Shown: positions 30,317-41,089, counted from the first letter of the stretch. The stretch is 64,000 nt of DNA from Luteibacter rhizovicinus DSM 16549 (GCF_001887595.1 NZ_CP017480.1:744001-808000), one strand, 5' to 3'. Numbers and translations are program-made. Notes: generated by a model not told the origin, from the sequence alone.

Positions 30317-30570
30317 GAGCCGGCGGGTATCGCCCTCGGGGCCCCGTCTACGGCGACCCCTCAGGGAGGGCGGCTACCGCCGCCCTTTACTTATTGCCCT
30401 ACGGGCCGGGTCGGCGCCCCACCGGCCGTTTGCGCGAGACAGGATGTCGAGTCGCAAACCCCCAACCGAAGCCCGGCCCGGCCCGTAGGGCAATAGATAT
30501 ACGGCGGCGCTAGCCGCCCTCCCTGGCGGGACGCCGCAGACGGGGCCCCGAGGGTGGCACCCGCCGGCTC
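30317..30570. repeat. 98-bp inverted repeat with 58-nt centre
   Basis: The left arm 30317-30414 and the reverse complement of 30473-30570 align without gaps at 85 of 98 positions. Shared blocks include GAGCCGGCGG, CGGGGCCCCG, AGGGCGGCTA and CCCTACGGGC. Each arm also folds on itself (GGGCGGC/GCCGCCC around a 4-nt loop, and the palindrome GGGGCCCC). A transcript from either direction could form a very long hairpin. The arms are not transposon-like: no transposase is inside and no target duplication was recognised. Confidence 0.88.
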
Positions 30571-30682
30571 TTCTGCGTCGACGCCATACCCGCCAGCTCT
30601 TGCCCCGCAACCCGCGAGCGCAAGCAAAACGCGAGGCAGAAGGCGAGCCCGCCCCCGACCCAAAGCCCACAAAACCCCAAAG

Positions 30683-30710
30683 AAAAAAGGCCGCGATCGC
30701 TCGCGGCCTT
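30683..30710 (-). terminator. lpxC intrinsic terminator
   Basis: A 10-bp stem AAGGCCGCGA/TCGCGGCCTT with a TCGC loop. On the minus strand it is followed by a U-run (A-run 30683-30688 on plus). It ends the dcw transcript 32 nt after the lpxC stop. Confidence 0.85.
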
Positions 30711-30742
30711 TCGATTTGACGTATGCCCCGGAGGGCCGAGCC

Positions 30743-31654
30743 TCAGACCGCCTGGGCGGGATGGGCGTAGGAAATCGGCGCCTTGGCCGGATCCTTGAAG
30801 CTGACTTCTTCCCAGGCCGTGACGTCGGCCATGAGGCTGCGAAGCAGCTTGTTGTTGAGCTCATGACCCGACTTGTGCGCGGAATACGCGCCGATCAGGC
30901 TGTGGCCCAGCATGTAGATGTCGCCGATGGCGTCGAGGATCTTGTGCTTGACGAACTCGTTGTCGTAACGAAGGCCGTCTTCATTGAGCACGCGGTAGTC
31001 GTCCAGCACCACAGCGTTGTCCATCGAGCCGCCGAGCGTGAGATTGCGCTCACGGAGCATCTCGATGTCACGCATGAAACCGAACGTGCGGGCGCGGCTG
31101 ACTTCCTTGACGAACGACGTCGTCGAGAAATCCATCTCGGCCTGCGAATTGCGCTTGTTGAACAGCGGGTGGTCGAACTCGACCGAAAAACCCACCTTGA
31201 AGCCGTCGAACGGCTCGAGCTTGGCCCATTTGTCACCGTCCTGGACGATGACGGGCTTACGGATACGGATGAAACGCTTGGCCGCTTCCTGTTCCTCGAT
31301 ACCGGCGGACTGGATGAGGAAGACGAAGGGACCCGCACTGCCGTCCATGATCGGCACTTCCGGCGCGGACAGGTCGACATAGGCGTTGTCGATACCTAGC
31401 CCGGCCATGGCCGAGAGCAGGTGTTCGACCGTGGACACGCGAACGTCGCCGTTGATCAGCGTGGTCGAAAGACGCGTATCGCCGACGTTCTCGGGACGCG
31501 AATGCAGTTCGACGGGCGGATTCAGGTCGGTGCGACGGAACACGATGCCGGTGTTCGGCGCCGCGGGACGAAGCGTCATGTACACCTTGTCGCCGGTATG
31601 AAGACCGACGCCTGTGGCGCGAATGATGTTCTTTAGCGTGCGCTGCTTAATCAT
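30743..31654 (-). CDS. lpxC: UDP-3-O-acyl-N-acetylglucosamine deacetylase
   Basis: 303 residues with the three zinc ligands in context: His in [11 protein letters not shown], and His and Asp in [15 protein letters not shown], plus the catalytic HKSGHELNN region. It catalyses the committed step of lipid A synthesis in the cytoplasm. The start [20 protein letters not shown] is standard. It ends the dcw cluster but is separated from ftsZ by 321 nt, so it may also have its own promoter. Confidence 0.97.
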   Translation of the reverse strand: MIKQRTLKNIIRATGVGLHTGDKVYMTLRPAAPNTGIVFRRTDLNPPVELHSRPENVGDTRLSTTLINGDVRVSTVEHLLSAMAGLGIDNAYVDLSAPEVPIMDGSAGPFVFLIQSAGIEEQEAAKRFIRIRKPVIVQDGDKWAKLEPFDGFKVGFSVEFDHPLFNKRNSQAEMDFSTTSFVKEVSRARTFGFMRDIEMLRERNLTLGGSMDNAVVLDDYRVLNEDGLRYDNEFVKHKILDAIGDIYMLGHSLIGAYSAHKSGHELNNKLLRSLMADVTAWEEVSFKDPAKAPISYAHPAQAV

Positions 31655-31975
31655 AGTGGGTCAAACCTTAGCCGGCAGCAGCCTATAAGTGGCAGGTAGG
31701 CTAACACAGTCTTAACCTGGGGATGGACGAGCCCACGGGAGAAGTCTTGCACGGCTTCACCCTTCCTTCAGCTATAACCGCGAGCCATTCTCATTGACTG
31801 TGCGACTGATCCCTTGCACATTCAAGCACTTGAGAACGCTCCCGCATTTATCCCGTTGACACGGCAACGCTCCGCCGCCCGGACGGGATCGGCGGCGAAG
31901 CGTCGGGCTACCCGGCGTCGTGCCGGGCGGGCCTCACGTTTTCCTTAACGTGCCTCTTGTCACGTCAAAAGACGG
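31655..31975. other. ftsZ-lpxC spacer / lpxC leader
   Basis: A 321-nt gap on the minus strand. The ftsZ-proximal part holds GC-rich inverted repeats: CCCGGC/GCCGGG near 31912-31928 and ACGTG/CACGT at about 31950-31967, the latter not followed by a clear U-run. The lpxC-proximal part is less GC-rich and holds antisense TATAGC (about 31776) and TATAGG (about 31687) as -10 candidates with weak -35s. No reading frame was recognised. Confidence 0.4.
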
Positions 31976-33160
31976 TCAATCCGCCTGGCGGCGCAGGAAC
32001 GCCGGGATGTCCAGGTAATCGATCGTCGGCTCGGCGCCCTTCGACGGTGCCGGCTCCGAACGCGTCGACGAAACGACGTCGGGCTGGGCGTAGTCGACCA
32101 CTTCGTTGCCGGTGCCCGTGCGCAGCACGACCGGACGCGGACGTTGGCGCATTTCGACCTGCTGCTGCACCGGCTGGCGGATCGGCTGCTTCGCCGCTAC
32201 GCCGGCACGGTTCAGGCCCGTGGCGACCACCGTCACGCGGACATCGTCCTGCATGTCCGGATCGAGCGAGGTGCCGATGACCACGGTCGCGTCTTCCGAG
32301 GCGAAATCGTGAATCACGCGGCCGATCTCGTCGAACTCGCGCATGGTCAGGTTCGGACCGGCGGTGACGTTGACCAGGATGCCGCAGGCGCCGGCGAGGT
32401 TCACGTCTTCGAGCAGCGGGTTGTTGATGGCGGCCTCGGCGGCGGCCTGCGCACGGTCATCGCCGCGAGCGGTGCCGGAGCCCATCATCGCCATGCCCAT
32501 CTCGCTCATGACGGTACGGACGTCGGCAAAGTCGACGTTGATCAGGCCCGGGGCCGTGATCAGGTCGGCGATGCCCTGGACGGCACCCTGGAGCACGTCG
32601 TTGGCCGCCTTGAAGGCGTTGAGCAAGGTCACTTCGCGACCGAGCACCGAGAGAAGCTTCTCGTTCGGCACCGTGATCAGCGAGTCGACATGCTGGGAGA
32701 GGTCTTCGATACCCTTCAGGGCGACCTGCATGCGGCGACGTCCTTCGAACGGGAACGGCTTGGTAACGACCGCGACCGTCAGGATGCCCTTTTCCTTGGC
32801 GAGCTGGGCGACGACCGGCGCCGCACCCGTACCCGTGCCACCGCCCATGCCGGCGGTAATGAAGACCATGTCGGCGCCTTCGAGCATTTCCTCGATGCGC
32901 TCACGATCTTCCAGCGCGGCCTGGCGGCCCACTTCCGGGTTGGCGCCCGCACCCAGGCCCTTGGTGACATTGCCACCGAGCTGGAGATGCGTCCGCGAGT
33001 TGCAGCTCTTCATGGCCTGCGCGTCGGTATTGGCGACGACGAATTCGACGCCTTCGATATTGGAGTTGACCATGTGGGCCACGGCGTTACCGCCGCCACC
33101 ACCCACGCCGATGACCTTGATGACAGCGTTCGGTGCCAGCTTTTCGATGAGTTCAAACAT
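31976..33160 (-). CDS. ftsZ: Cell division protein FtsZ
   Basis: 394 residues. The tubulin-like GTPase core has VGGGGGNAVAHM near the N-terminus, the GGGTGTGAAPVVA signature loop, and the NVDFADVRTVM synergy-loop region. A variable linker leads to the conserved C-terminal peptide IDYLDIPAFLRRQAD that binds FtsA and ZipA. GCGGAGG is the ribosome site. It polymerises with GTP to form the division ring. The 132-nt gap behind ftsA contains AT-rich segments suited to an extra promoter. Confidence 0.98.
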   Translation of the reverse strand: MFELIEKLAPNAVIKVIGVGGGGGNAVAHMVNSNIEGVEFVVANTDAQAMKSCNSRTHLQLGGNVTKGLGAGANPEVGRQAALEDRERIEEMLEGADMVFITAGMGGGTGTGAAPVVAQLAKEKGILTVAVVTKPFPFEGRRRMQVALKGIEDLSQHVDSLITVPNEKLLSVLGREVTLLNAFKAANDVLQGAVQGIADLITAPGLINVDFADVRTVMSEMGMAMMGSGTARGDDRAQAAAEAAINNPLLEDVNLAGACGILVNVTAGPNLTMREFDEIGRVIHDFASEDATVVIGTSLDPDMQDDVRVTVVATGLNRAGVAAKQPIRQPVQQQVEMRQRPRPVVLRTGTGNEVVDYAQPDVVSSTRSEPAPSKGAEPTIDYLDIPAFLRRQAD

Positions 33161-33292
33161 TTCCCGTCCTCCGCAGAACTTTTAGTTTTTATGGTTTATG
33201 TCCCACGTCCGACTCCTGTCGACCGTGGGTTGCGGGCCATCCTGTTGCCCCGGCACCCCCCTTCCATCGGGCGCCGACAATCCGGTTTTGAC

Positions 33293-34528
33293 TTAGAAAT
33301 TCTTGGTGAACCAGCTTCGGAACTTCTCGACCACACTGCCGACATTGCCGGCAGCCGAACTCGTGTTGCGCGACGCGCCGCTCGACCGCGAGCCGTGCAG
33401 AAGCAGGCCCACGCCGGTCGAATGAAGCTCGCTGGAAACGACATCGCCCAGGCCCGACACGTGCTGGGGCACGCCGATGCGGACCATCTTGTGGAAGATT
33501 TCTTCTGCCAGTTCGAGCGCGCCTTCCATGCGCGAGGCGCCGCCGGTCAGCACGATGCCGGCCGCGACGAGGCTCTCGTATCCCGAGCGACGCAGTTCGT
33601 CCTGCACCATCTCGAAGATTTCCTCGTAGCGGGCCTGCACCGACTGCGCGAGCGCCTGCCGCGCGAGACGGCGCGGCGGACGATCGCCGACGCTCGGCAC
33701 CTGGATCGTTTCTTCCGCGTGGGCAAGCTGGGCGAGCGCGCACGCGTACTTGATCTTGATCTCTTCCGCGTGAGCGGTCGGTGTGTGCACGCCGTAGGCG
33801 ATGTCGTTGGTCACCTGATCGCCGCCGACAGGCAGCGACTTGGTGTGGCGAATCGCGCCCTGCGTATAGATGGCGATATCGGTCGTGCCTGCACCGATGT
33901 CGACGAGGCAGACGCCCAGCTCGAGTTCGTCTTCGGTGAGCACGGCCTTCGCGCTGGCCACGGCCGCCGGCACCAGCTCGTCGACCGAGAGGCCGCAGCG
34001 CTGGATGCACTTGGAGATGTTCTGCACCGCGCTGGCGGCGCCGGTGACCAGATGCACGCTGGCTTCCAGGCGCACGCCGCTCATGCCGACCGGGTGGCGA
34101 ATGCCGTCCTGGCCGTCGATGCGGTATTCCTGCGATTCCTTATAGAGCACCTTGCGGTCGGCCGGGATCGCCACCGCACTCGCGGCTTCCAGCACCTGTT
34201 CCAGGTCGGCCGCCATCACCTCGCGGTCGCGGATGGCCGCGGTGCCGTGCGAGTTACGCGTTTCCAGGTGGCTGCCCGAAATCGAGGCGTAGACCGAGCG
34301 GATGTCGCAGCCGGCCATCAGCTCTGCTTCTTCGACCGCGCGCTGGATGGAGTGCACCGTCGATTCGATATCGACCACCGAGCCGCGCTTCATGCCACGC
34401 GACACGTGCGTGCCGATGCCGATGATCTCGATCGGTTCGCCCGGCTCGTATTCGCCGACGATCGCGACGACCTTCGACGTTCCGATATCGAGGCCGACGA
34501 CGAGCTGTTTGTCGTTCTTGTTTCTCAT
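33293..34528 (-). CDS. ftsA: Cell division protein FtsA
   Basis: 411 residues of the actin/Hsp70 superfamily: VVGLDIGTSKVVAIVGE (phosphate 1), VDIGAGTTDIAIYTQG (phosphate 2), and GIVLTGGASRMEG (adenosine loop). The final residues FRSWFTKNF are the amphipathic membrane-targeting helix. It tethers FtsZ filaments to the inner membrane. It starts 8 nt after ftsQ. Confidence 0.97.
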   Translation of the reverse strand: MRNKNDKQLVVGLDIGTSKVVAIVGEYEPGEPIEIIGIGTHVSRGMKRGSVVDIESTVHSIQRAVEEAELMAGCDIRSVYASISGSHLETRNSHGTAAIRDREVMAADLEQVLEAASAVAIPADRKVLYKESQEYRIDGQDGIRHPVGMSGVRLEASVHLVTGAASAVQNISKCIQRCGLSVDELVPAAVASAKAVLTEDELELGVCLVDIGAGTTDIAIYTQGAIRHTKSLPVGGDQVTNDIAYGVHTPTAHAEEIKIKYACALAQLAHAEETIQVPSVGDRPPRRLARQALAQSVQARYEEIFEMVQDELRRSGYESLVAAGIVLTGGASRMEGALELAEEIFHKMVRIGVPQHVSGLGDVVSSELHSTGVGLLLHGSRSSGASRNTSSAAGNVGSVVEKFRSWFTKNF

Positions 34529-34536
34529 GGTTTAGC

Positions 34537-35277
34537 TCAGCTTCCGACCTTGGGTGTGGCCGTGGTTTCCGATTCCGGCCACCGGATGGCGAATCCGTTG
34601 GTGTAACGAAGGTCGGCATAGGCGAAACCGCCACGCCGACCGGCGACAAGTTGCGGGTACACATCGAGGAACCGGGCGAGGCGACGGTCGGCCTGGTCAC
34701 GATCGCCGATGACGATCTCGGCACCGCTTTCCGTCGTGACGCTCCAGCTGCCGCGTTCGCTCAGGCTCACACCGACGATGGCGAGCTGTGCCCTGCCCTC
34801 GAAGGCCTTGTGTGCCTGCGCATAGAAGCTCACGACTTCGGCCAGGCGCGAATCCGGACCGTGCAAGCGCGGGAGGTCGCCCATCTGATCGGCACCCGGT
34901 GCATCGAAGACGAGACCCTGGCGACTGATCAGCCGGTCTTCGTTCCAGCGCGCGAACGGCTGACGCTCATAGATGCGCACCAGCAGGGTGTCGGGCCAGC
35001 GCTTGCGCACTTCGACCGACTCGACCCACGGCAGCGAGCCGATCGCGTGGCGTACGTCTTCCAGGTCGGTGGCGAAAAAGCCCTTGCCCAGCCGCGGCAA
35101 CACGGCGCTGCGGATCTGTTCGGCACTGACGTGCGCGAACTCCGCCTCGACCTTGATGTTCGTCACCGGCCAGCGACCGGCGGCGAACCAGCCCTGCATC
35201 ACGCCGACCACGGGCAGTACCACCAACGTAATGGCGATACCCCAGGCGACGATCCGCGTGGCGGCGGCTCCTTTCAT
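34537..35277 (-). CDS. ftsQ: Cell division protein FtsQ
   Basis: 246 residues from the ATG at 35277 that overlaps the ddlB stop by 4 nt; an upstream in-frame start at 35325 would only add residues inside ddlB. A short cytoplasmic tail and one transmembrane helix (about residues 8-27) precede a POTRA domain ([22 protein letters not shown] in two parts) and a beta domain. It links FtsBL to the divisome from the periplasm. Confidence 0.93.
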   Translation of the reverse strand: MKGAAATRIVAWGIAITLVVLPVVGVMQGWFAAGRWPVTNIKVEAEFAHVSAEQIRSAVLPRLGKGFFATDLEDVRHAIGSLPWVESVEVRKRWPDTLLVRIYERQPFARWNEDRLISRQGLVFDAPGADQMGDLPRLHGPDSRLAEVVSFYAQAHKAFEGRAQLAIVGVSLSERGSWSVTTESGAEIVIGDRDQADRRLARFLDVYPQLVAGRRGGFAYADLRYTNGFAIRWPESETTATPKVGS

Positions 35278-36248
35278 GCCTTCGCGCCCTCCCGTTCCAT
35301 GGAGGTTTCGAGGACGCGCCAGCAAAGGGCCGGGTAATCCAGGCCTGCGACGGCGGCGGCTTTCGGGACGAGCGAATGCGACGTCATCCCGGGCGCGGTA
35401 TTCACTTCGAGCAGCCAGTTCTTGCCATGACGGTCGCGCATGACGTCGACGCGACCCCAGCCGAAGCAGTCGAGTGCGTCGAACGCGGTCAACGCAAGCG
35501 CGCGCATCTCGTCTTCGGCGGCGGCGGTGAGGCCGGGCACGATGTACTGGGTGTCTTCGGCGACGTACTTGGCGTTGTAGTCGTAGTACTCGCCCTTGGG
35601 CACGATCTTGATCGTAGGCAATACCTCGCGGCCGAGGATACCGACGGTGAATTCGCCACCCTCGTTGCCATCGCCTTCGATCAGCGTTTCCATGAGCATG
35701 TCGCCGGGGTACTTACGCGCCAGCTCCACGGCGGCGTCGAGGCCGGCTTCGTCGAACACGCGCGTGACGCCAACGCTGGAACCTTCCCAGGCGGGCTTCA
35801 CGATCAGCGGGAAACCCACCTCGCGCGCGGCGGCGTGCACATCGGCACCGCGCGGCAGCGCCTTGAACTTTGGCGTCGGCAGGCCGAGCGCAATCCAGAC
35901 CTGCTTGGCGCGCACCTTGTCGAGCGACAACGCGGAGCCCAGCACGCCCGACCCGGTGTACGGCACACCCAGCGACTGCAGCGCACCCTGGAGTTCGCCG
36001 TTCTCGCCACCGGCGCCGTGGAGAATATTGAAGACGCGGGCGAAGTGCCCTGCACGCACGGCATCGAGCAGCGCCGGGATGCCGTCGATGGCATGGGCAT
36101 CCACACCGCGCGATCGCAGGGCTTCGAGCACGCCACGGCCGGAATCGAGCGAGACCTCGCGTTCGGCCGAATTGCCGCCCATCACCACGGCGACGCGGCC
36201 GAAATCGGCCGCATCGGTGACCAGGCGGGGGAAACGGGTGTCATCCAT
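35274..36248 (-). CDS. ddlB: D-alanine-D-alanine ligase
   Basis: 324 residues of an ATP-grasp ligase: [19 protein letters not shown] at the N-terminus, GTPYTGSG-like [25 protein letters not shown], and the metal-binding late motif [11 protein letters not shown]. It makes the D-Ala-D-Ala dipeptide that MurF uses. The start overlaps the last base of murC (TAATG). Confidence 0.95.
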   Translation of the reverse strand: MDDTRFPRLVTDAADFGRVAVVMGGNSAEREVSLDSGRGVLEALRSRGVDAHAIDGIPALLDAVRAGHFARVFNILHGAGGENGELQGALQSLGVPYTGSGVLGSALSLDKVRAKQVWIALGLPTPKFKALPRGADVHAAAREVGFPLIVKPAWEGSSVGVTRVFDEAGLDAAVELARKYPGDMLMETLIEGDGNEGGEFTVGILGREVLPTIKIVPKGEYYDYNAKYVAEDTQYIVPGLTAAAEDEMRALALTAFDALDCFGWGRVDVMRDRHGKNWLLEVNTAPGMTSHSLVPKAAAVAGLDYPALCWRVLETSMEREGAKA

Positions 36249-37687
36249 TACTTGTTGCTCCTAAGGTGGCCGGCATTACCCAGCTCGACGGCCGCCGCAC
36301 CGATGTCCCCGGCGCCCAGCAGCATGATCAGGTCGTTGTCGCGCACCAGCGCGGACAGCGTGTCGCGCAGGTCGCGCGGGTGATCGACCAGGACCGGGTC
36401 GGTCTTGCCACGCGCACGAATGGCACGGGCCAGGGCCTTGCCGTCGGCACCGGCGATCGGCGATTCGCCGGCCGGATAGACCTCGGTCAGCACCAGCACG
36501 TCCACTTCGGCGAGCACGTTGGCGAAGTCGTCGAGCAGGTCGCGGGTACGGCTATAACGATGCGGCTGGAAGGCGACGACCAGGCGTCGATCCGGCCAGC
36601 CGCCACGCGCGGCGGCGAAGACCGCGGCGAGTTCGCGCGGGTGGTGACCGTAGTCGTCGACGAGCAGTGCACTGCCGCTGTCGAGCGCGACTTCACCGCG
36701 ACGATGGAAGCGACGACCCACGCCCTCGAAACGAGCCAGCGCGCGCGCGATCGCCTCGGCTTCGACGCCGAGCTGCCAGCCCACGGCCGCGGCGGCGAGC
36801 GCATTCTGCACATTGTGCCGACCCGGCAGGTTCAGCGTCACCGGCAGCGTCCCAGCCATACCCGGCAGGTGCAGGTCGAAATGCATTTCGAAACCGATCT
36901 GGCGCACGTTCGTCGCCGTCACGTCGGCGCCGGGCTTGTCGATCGCATAGGTCAGCATCCGACGCGACGTGTCCTGCGCGAGCAGGGCCGTTTCGTCGTC
37001 GTCGATGCACAGCACGGCCATGCCGTAGAACGGCAGGCGATGCAGGAAATCGCGGAAGGCCTTCTTCACCTGGGCGAAGTCGCCGTTGTAGTTCTCGAGG
37101 TGGTCGGCATCGATATTGGTGACGACCGCCATCACCGGCGAGAGCATCAGGAACGAGCCGTCCGATTCGTCGGCCTCGGCGACCAGGTACTGACCGGTGC
37201 CCAGGCGCGCGTTGGCGCCGGCGGCATTGAGCTGGCCACCGATGACGAAGGTCGGATCGTAGTCCGCTTCGGCGAGCACGCTGGCGACGAGACTGGTGGT
37301 CGTCGTCTTGCCGTGCGTTCCGGCGATGGCGATGCCACGACGGAAACGCATCAGCTCACCGAGCATTTCCGCGCGCGGCACCATCGGTACGCGGGCGGCC
37401 TGCGCGGCGACGATCTCGGGGTTGTCCTGGCGAATCGCGCTCGAGGTGACGATCACGTCGGCGCCGTCGATGTTCGCGGCGTTGTGGCCGATGTGCACTT
37501 CCACGCCCAGCTTGGCCAGGCGCTCGGTGGTCGGCGACGGCGCACGGTCGGAACCGGACACGCTGTAGCCGAGATTTTTCAGCACTTCGGCGATGCCGCT
37601 CATGCCGACGCCGCCCACACCGATGAAGTGGACGCGGCGGAACGAGGTCATGAAATCGTCGTGGGCACGCAAACGACCGGGCGTCAT
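36248..37687 (-). CDS. murC: UDP-N-acetylmuramate-L-alanine ligase
   Basis: 479 residues. It has the N-terminal Rossmann motif [17 protein letters not shown], the P-loop [12 protein letters not shown] and the Mur-ligase [13 protein letters not shown]. The ATG at 37687 overlaps the murG stop and has GGAGG 7 nt upstream, so it is preferred over the ATG at 37651, which lies nearer to the conserved start. The extra dozen residues are a small N-terminal extension. It adds L-Ala to UDP-MurNAc. Confidence 0.95.
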   Translation of the reverse strand: MTPGRLRAHDDFMTSFRRVHFIGVGGVGMSGIAEVLKNLGYSVSGSDRAPSPTTERLAKLGVEVHIGHNAANIDGADVIVTSSAIRQDNPEIVAAQAARVPMVPRAEMLGELMRFRRGIAIAGTHGKTTTTSLVASVLAEADYDPTFVIGGQLNAAGANARLGTGQYLVAEADESDGSFLMLSPVMAVVTNIDADHLENYNGDFAQVKKAFRDFLHRLPFYGMAVLCIDDDETALLAQDTSRRMLTYAIDKPGADVTATNVRQIGFEMHFDLHLPGMAGTLPVTLNLPGRHNVQNALAAAAVGWQLGVEAEAIARALARFEGVGRRFHRRGEVALDSGSALLVDDYGHHPRELAAVFAAARGGWPDRRLVVAFQPHRYSRTRDLLDDFANVLAEVDVLVLTEVYPAGESPIAGADGKALARAIRARGKTDPVLVDHPRDLRDTLSALVRDNDLIMLLGAGDIGAAAVELGNAGHLRSNK

Positions 37688-38781
37688 GCGGAAACCTCCA
37701 TGCAGTGACGTGCAATCGTTGATGCGGCGTCGGGCTTGGCCAGCGTACGGGACGCATTGGCCGCGGAAAGGATGTGCTGTCGGTCGCCAAGCAGGCTACC
37801 CAGCAACACGGCTAACGCCTCGGGACCGTCGTTCGAGGCAGCGATGGGATCCGGAAGCAGCAGCGCAGCACCGGCGTCGACCATCGCACGGGCATTCGCC
37901 GTCTGGTGATCGTCGACGGCGTGCGGAAACGGAACGAGCAAGGCTTCGAGGCCAGCGGCGCACAGCTCGGCCACGGTCAGGGCGCCCGCGCGACACACCG
38001 CGAGATCGGCCCATTCGTAGGCGCCGGCCATGTCCTCGATGAAGGGCACGACGTTGGCATGGGTGATACCCGCTGCGGCGTAGGCAGCACGTGCTTCCTC
38101 GAGACCGCGCTCACCCGTCTGGTGCACGACTTCCGGCTCGAGACCGGCGAAATCGGCCGAGCTGCGCATGAAGGCAAGCGCCTTGGGCAGGGCGAGGTTG
38201 AGCGTGCGGGCGCCGAGGCTGCCGCCGAGCACCAGCAGGCGCGGACGACCCTCGCGGCTGGCGAGGCGCTGATCGGGTGTCGGCAGCGCGGCGATTTTCG
38301 CGCGCACCGGATTACCCACCCACTCGCCGTTGGGCAACACGTTGGGAAAGCCCGTGAGCACTTTTTTCGCGAACGACGCCAGCTTGCGATTGGTGAAACC
38401 AGCGACGGCGTTCTGTTCGTGCACGACCAACGGGATGCCGGCCAGACGCGCGGCCACGCCGGCGGGGCCCGCGACATAGCCACCCATTGACAGCACGCAA
38501 CGCGGGCGCAGCTTGCGCAGCAGCTTCAACGACGCGAATAGCGCGCGGGCAAGCATCAACGGCGCCATCAGGCGCGTCGTCAGGCCTTTGCCACGCAAGC
38601 CACCGACGGCGATCGTGTGCAGATCGAGGCCGTGCGCCGGCACGACGCGCGTTTCCATGCCGCCCTCGGCACCGAGCCACGCCACCGGCACGCCACGCGA
38701 GCGCAGCTCGTCGGCCACGGCGAGTCCCGGGAAGATATGGCCGCCGGTTCCGCCGGCCATGATCAGGACCGGCGCGTTCAT
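37684..38781 (-). CDS. murG: Lipid II-forming GlcNAc transferase
   Basis: 365 residues from the ATG at 38781 overlapping the ftsW stop. [47 protein letters not shown] and the C-terminal [11 protein letters not shown] with [14 protein letters not shown] are classic MurG motifs of the GT-B fold. At the cytoplasmic face it moves GlcNAc onto lipid I. A longer in-frame reading upstream lies inside ftsW and was rejected. Confidence 0.96.
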   Translation of the reverse strand: MNAPVLIMAGGTGGHIFPGLAVADELRSRGVPVAWLGAEGGMETRVVPAHGLDLHTIAVGGLRGKGLTTRLMAPLMLARALFASLKLLRKLRPRCVLSMGGYVAGPAGVAARLAGIPLVVHEQNAVAGFTNRKLASFAKKVLTGFPNVLPNGEWVGNPVRAKIAALPTPDQRLASREGRPRLLVLGGSLGARTLNLALPKALAFMRSSADFAGLEPEVVHQTGERGLEEARAAYAAAGITHANVVPFIEDMAGAYEWADLAVCRAGALTVAELCAAGLEALLVPFPHAVDDHQTANARAMVDAGAALLLPDPIAASNDGPEALAVLLGSLLGDRQHILSAANASRTLAKPDAASTIARHCMEVSA

Positions 38782-40001
38782 GCCATGCCTCCAAGCGGGG
38801 CGGACGCATCCGGCACCGCATTGGCCGGCAGGCGAACGGCGGTCTGGCGGGCGTCTTCGGCGCGATTGATCTCGAACGTCGCGCGCAGGAGGACGCCGAC
38901 CATGGCGCAGGTCATCAGCACGGACGAACCGCCCGAGCTGATCAGCGGCAGGGTCAGGCCCTTGGTCGGCAGCACGCCGAGGTTCACGCCGATCGAGACC
39001 ATGGCCTGGAAGCCCATCATCAGCGAGATGCCGTAGGCCACATAACCCGAGAAACGGTGACCGAGTTCGACGCCCTTCAGGCCGACGTAAAGGCCACGTC
39101 CCACCAAGACGACATAAAGGAAGATGACCAGGACGATGCCAGCCAGACCGAGTTCCTCGGCGAGCACCGCCAGGATGAAGTCGGTATGCGCCTCGGGCAG
39201 GTAGAACAGTTTCTGCACGCTCGAGCCCAGGCCCACGCCGGTCCATTCACCACGGCCCACGGCGATCAGTGCCTGGGTGAGCTGGAAACCGTCGTTGAAC
39301 GGGTCCTTCCACGGATCGAGGAAGGAGGTGAGGCGCTTGATGCGGTAGTCCTCGGCGGTCGCCGCATAGATCAAGGCGGGGACCAGGGGCGTCGCCAGCA
39401 GCAACAGGTTGCGCATGCGCGCGCCGGCCAGCCAGACCATGCCGACCGTGGTGGCGACGACCAGCGCCGCCGAGCCGAAATCGGGCTGGGCCAGCAGCAG
39501 GAGCACGATGAGGCCCGCAACGCCGACCGGCTTGACCACGCCGAACAGTTCGTATTCCACGCCCTCGCGATGACGGACGAGATAGCTTGCCAGATAGGCG
39601 ACAAGAATCAGCTTGACCGCCTCGACCGGCTGGAAGCTGGTCACCAGCAGGTTCACCCAACGGCGCGCACCGTTGATGCGCATGCCGAACACGGGCAGGA
39701 ACACCATCAGCAACATGATGATGCCGAGCAGCAGGAGCAGGAAGCTGTGCTTCTCAAGCGTCTTCAGCTCGGTGCGCATCGCCGCGGCGGCGAAGCAGCC
39801 ACCGAGGAACAGGAACACCAGGTGGCGCTTGAGATAGTAGAAGGCGCCCTGGTGCGAACCATCGGCGACGGCGATCGAACTGGAGGTGACCATCACCACT
39901 CCCAGCGCGGCGAGCGCGAGCGCAGCCAGGAGCAACGGGAGGTCGAAACTCCCCCGCGGGCCCTGTCGGCGTTGCGCCTGTTTTGTGCCGAAGCCAAACA
40001 T
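38778..40001 (-). CDS. ftsW: SEDS peptidoglycan glycosyltransferase FtsW
   Basis: 407 residues with about ten transmembrane segments. The SEDS motifs are present: KRHLVFLFLG early, GARRWVNL in the middle, AHTDFILAVLAEELGLAG, and LPTKGLTLPLISSGGSS late. It polymerises septal glycan with its partner FtsI. It starts only 5 nt after mraY ends, the place where most gammaproteobacteria have murD; no murD is here. Confidence 0.96.
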   Translation of the reverse strand: MFGFGTKQAQRRQGPRGSFDLPLLLAALALAALGVVMVTSSSIAVADGSHQGAFYYLKRHLVFLFLGGCFAAAAMRTELKTLEKHSFLLLLLGIIMLLMVFLPVFGMRINGARRWVNLLVTSFQPVEAVKLILVAYLASYLVRHREGVEYELFGVVKPVGVAGLIVLLLLAQPDFGSAALVVATTVGMVWLAGARMRNLLLLATPLVPALIYAATAEDYRIKRLTSFLDPWKDPFNDGFQLTQALIAVGRGEWTGVGLGSSVQKLFYLPEAHTDFILAVLAEELGLAGIVLVIFLYVVLVGRGLYVGLKGVELGHRFSGYVAYGISLMMGFQAMVSIGVNLGVLPTKGLTLPLISSGGSSVLMTCAMVGVLLRATFEINRAEDARQTAVRLPANAVPDASAPLGGMA

Positions 40002-40006
40002 GATTC

Positions 40007-41089
40007 TTAGCGCACCTTCAACGTGGCGAGACCGATAAGCACCAGCACGACGCTGATGATCCAGAAGCGAACGATGACGCGAGGTTCAGGCCAGCCCTTC
40101 AACTCGAAGTGATGGTGGATCGGCGCCATGCGGAAGATGCGCTTGCCACGCAGCTTGAAGCTGGCGACCTGCAACATCACCGAGGCGGTTTCCATCACGA
40201 ACACACCGCCCATCACCAGCAAGACGATTTCCTGACGGACGATGAGAGCCACGCAGCCGAGCGCAGCGCCGATCGCCAACGCACCCACGTCGCCCATGAA
40301 GACCTGGGCCGGATAGGTGTTGAACCAGAGGAAGCCGAGGCCCGCACCGGATAGCGCGCTGCAGAAGATCGCCAGCTCGCCGGCACCGGGAATGGCCGGG
40401 ATGCCGAGGTACTCGGAGAACAGCTTGTTACCGGCAAGGTAGGCAAAGATGCCCAGGGCACCGGAGACCAGCACGCTCGGCATGATCGCCAGGCCGTCGA
40501 GCCCGTCGGTCAGGTTCACCGCGTTGGAGAAGCCGACGATGATGAAATAGCCGATCACCACGAAGAACAGGCCGAGCGGCACGGCCACCTGTTTGAACAG
40601 CGGTACGTAGAGTGCGATCTCGGCCGGCGCCTGGTGCGTCTGGTAAAGAAAGACGGCGGCGGCGAGGCCGAACACGGACTGCCAGAAATACTTCCAGCGA
40701 CTGGCCAGGCCACGGCTGTCCTTGAGCACCAGCTTGCGATAGTCGTCGTAGAAGCCGATGACACCGAAGGCAAGCGTGACCAGCAGGACCACCCAGATGT
40801 AGCGATTGCCGAGGTCCGCCCACAGCAGCGTGGCGATACCGATGGCGAAGAGAATCAGCGTGCCGCCCATGGTCGGCGTGCCGGCCTTGGAAAGATGCGT
40901 CTGCGGACCGTCGCTGCGCACCACCTGCCCCGCTTTCAGGGCAGCCAGCTTGCGGATCAGCGCCGGGCCGAGCAGCAGCGACACGGCCAGCGCGGTGAGC
41001 GCCGCCATGATCGCGCGGAAGGTGATGTACTGGAAAAGATGCAGCGACGTGAAGTGCCGAGCCATCCATTCCGCCAGTTCAAGCAGCAT
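40007..41089 (-). CDS. mraY: Phospho-MurNAc-pentapeptide translocase
   Basis: 360 residues with about ten membrane helices. Catalytic and family motifs visible: [20 protein letters not shown] (paired Asp), [23 protein letters not shown] and the [12 protein letters not shown] cluster. It transfers phospho-MurNAc-pentapeptide to undecaprenyl phosphate to make lipid I. It overlaps murF by 11 nt. Confidence 0.97.
   Translation of the reverse strand: MLLELAEWMARHFTSLHLFQYITFRAIMAALTALAVSLLLGPALIRKLAALKAGQVVRSDGPQTHLSKAGTPTMGGTLILFAIGIATLLWADLGNRYIWVVLLVTLAFGVIGFYDDYRKLVLKDSRGLASRWKYFWQSVFGLAAAVFLYQTHQAPAEIALYVPLFKQVAVPLGLFFVVIGYFIIVGFSNAVNLTDGLDGLAIMPSVLVSGALGIFAYLAGNKLFSEYLGIPAIPGAGELAIFCSALSGAGLGFLWFNTYPAQVFMGDVGALAIGAALGCVALIVRQEIVLLVMGGVFVMETASVMLQVASFKLRGKRIFRMAPIHHHFELKGWPEPRVIVRFWIISVVLVLIGLATLKVR

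Larger units (their letters stand above)
30145..30742. other. 598-nt convergent gap, dciA / lpxC
   Basis: No coding potential is recognised. Contents from left to right: a weak hairpin TTACG/CGTAA just after dciA (about 30150-30178), a perfect 16-nt palindrome CGTGACGGCCGTCACG at 30264-30279, a 98-bp inverted repeat (30317-30570), a third partial copy of the repeat's outer end in inverted orientation at about 30585-30608, and the lpxC terminator. An AT-rich patch at 30205-30245 could hold a promoter, but no convincing -35/-10 pair is seen. Confidence 0.7.

Noticed and set aside
30317..30570. Inverted repeat as ends of an insertion sequence
   Set aside because: The centre is only 58 nt, with no transposase remnant and no recognisable target-site duplication.
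37651..37687. murC start at the inner ATG 37651
   Set aside because: The outer ATG 37687 overlaps the murG stop and has GGAGG at 7 nt, while the inner ATG has no ribosome site.
38782..39246. Longer MurG starting at 39246
   Set aside because: The extra residues come from inside ftsW in another frame and are unlike MurG; the ATG at 38781 starts the conserved GGTGGH domain.
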